Of a DNA stretch of 64,000 bases, positions 63,489 through 64,000 are shown in pieces (position 1 is the stretch's first letter; each line of letters begins with the position of its first letter). The position numbers and the translations under genes are program-made. The notes below the pieces were generated by a model. That model was given only the letters and a program-made list of their open reading frames with translations, was not told the DNA's origin and ran no database searches. The DNA lies in the NCBI GenBank assembly GCA_021200315.1, contig JAJQGU010000053.1, forward strand, positions 19,975 to 83,974. Direction: 5' to 3'. Origin of the DNA: Akkermansiaceae bacterium. Lineage in GTDB: Bacteria > Verrucomicrobiota > Verrucomicrobiia > Verrucomicrobiales > Akkermansiaceae.

Positions 63489-63908
63489 AGATTTACTGCC
63501 ATGAACGGGTAACATGGGGCTACAGCGGGAATACGGCTTTTCTATATGCGATATCTTTAGAAGCCATGTTGATAGTAGAAATGAATGCAGGCGGTATGAA
63601 TGGCCGGTAAGAACGTGCAGTTGCAAGCGGGTTCGAACCGCATGTCGATGCGTCTCCAGTCTAAATATTTTCTAATCCTGTTTCGCCTCTCGTAGAGTCA
63701 CACATCGTGCTCGATAGGAACAAGCCTATTCTCACTGGAGAGAATACATGGACGTACACCGCTGTTGGTTTATCATTTCCTGAATCAATCCGCGTTATTC
63801 AAGACAGCGGCGGACATTCGTAGTGTCCTTCTCATGTCTGCGTGGAGAAGATTCACCTGCTGGAGCCACTGCGGGGGGGCAAGGCCGAGTTGGCTTTTCC
63901 GCCTTCGA
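63489..63908. other. Intergenic stretch after the CbiX-like gene
   Basis: About 420 bases. A piece at ~63630-63648 (GCGGGTTCGAACCGC) looks like a T-arm, but the rest of a tRNA does not fold around it on either strand. No other feature seen. Confidence 0.4.
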
Positions 63909-64000
63909 ATGATTGAGGACAGGATAGAAGTCTCAGCGGGAAACCGGTTGCTTCCTGCGCTGATTGCCGTCGTCAGTCAGGCTGTTTTTTCGCGGCGAAG
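63909..64000 (+). CDS. Possible start of a gene cut by the window edge
   Basis: An open frame runs to the edge: MIEDRIEVSAGNRLLPALIA and ten more codons. The pattern (beta strand, then a helix) resembles the start of histidine-kinase-like ATPases of the RsbW type, but thirty codons are too few to be sure. No ribosome site is visible before the ATG. Confidence 0.3.
   Translation, partial: MIEDRIEVSAGNRLLPALIAVVSQAVFSRR

Overview
The window is a bacterial chromosome segment, about 55-58% GC by eye, most consistent with Verrucomicrobiota (Akkermansia-like). The evidence for that is indirect: an exosortase with an EpsI-type partner, an AP2-domain protein, a large GreA-domain protein, a serS-exbB-exbD-tonB operon and a minimal type II-C CRISPR locus. 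No rRNA or marker-gene comparison was possible, so the assignment is an inference.

Layout. Positions 1-16.5 kb are core genome: the end of lipB, a GreA-domain protein, an outer-membrane protein, ugd, tRNA-Arg(CCG), queC/queF, a conserved unknown and a class A penicillin-binding protein, then serS overlapping an ExbB/ExbD/TonB-type set, then malQ. Positions 16.5-21 kb are a prophage scar: a stub of a tyrosine integrase, a terminase fragment on the minus strand, and a 1196-codon fragment of a phage polyvalent protein on the plus strand. Positions 21-29.4 kb carry an AP2 protein, fba, lysA, an AI-2E-type permease, leuC/leuD and prs, all on the minus strand. Positions 29.5-32.4 kb hold the exosortase pair and a MarR-GNAT fusion. 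Positions 33.5-37.8 kb form an apparent metal-homeostasis block: a promoter with a palindromic operator, a highly structured leader, a porin, a small DUF6110-like protein and a P1B-type ATPase. Positions 37.8-45.6 kb hold an assimilatory sulfate-reduction and sulfonate-uptake cluster (cysH, cysD, cysN, a three-gene ABC importer, sulfite reductase).

Positions 46.1-52.4 kb hold tRNA-Arg(ACG), tmRNA and a compact type II-C CRISPR-Cas locus: cas9, cas1, cas2 and an array of seven repeats. The repeat has a six-base-pair palindrome, and read on the minus strand it contains its own promoter, so the array is probably transcribed toward the cas genes. A perfect 19-bp hairpin lies between cas2 and the array, and a tracrRNA candidate lies upstream of cas9. 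The HNH motif of this Cas9 has Ala where Asp usually precedes the catalytic His.

Positions 52.9-64 kb return to core genes: tRNA-Lys, an RlmI-type methyltransferase, an outer-membrane protein, mfd, tRNA-Thr, fabF, a membrane protein, recR and a CbiX-like protein that could serve siroheme synthesis for the sulfite reductase.

The observations most worth following are the penicillin-binding protein without the SxxK serine and lysine, the ExbD without its membrane aspartate, the Cas9 HNH variant with its palindromic repeat and the tracrRNA question, the structured metal operon, and the head-to-head prophage fusion.
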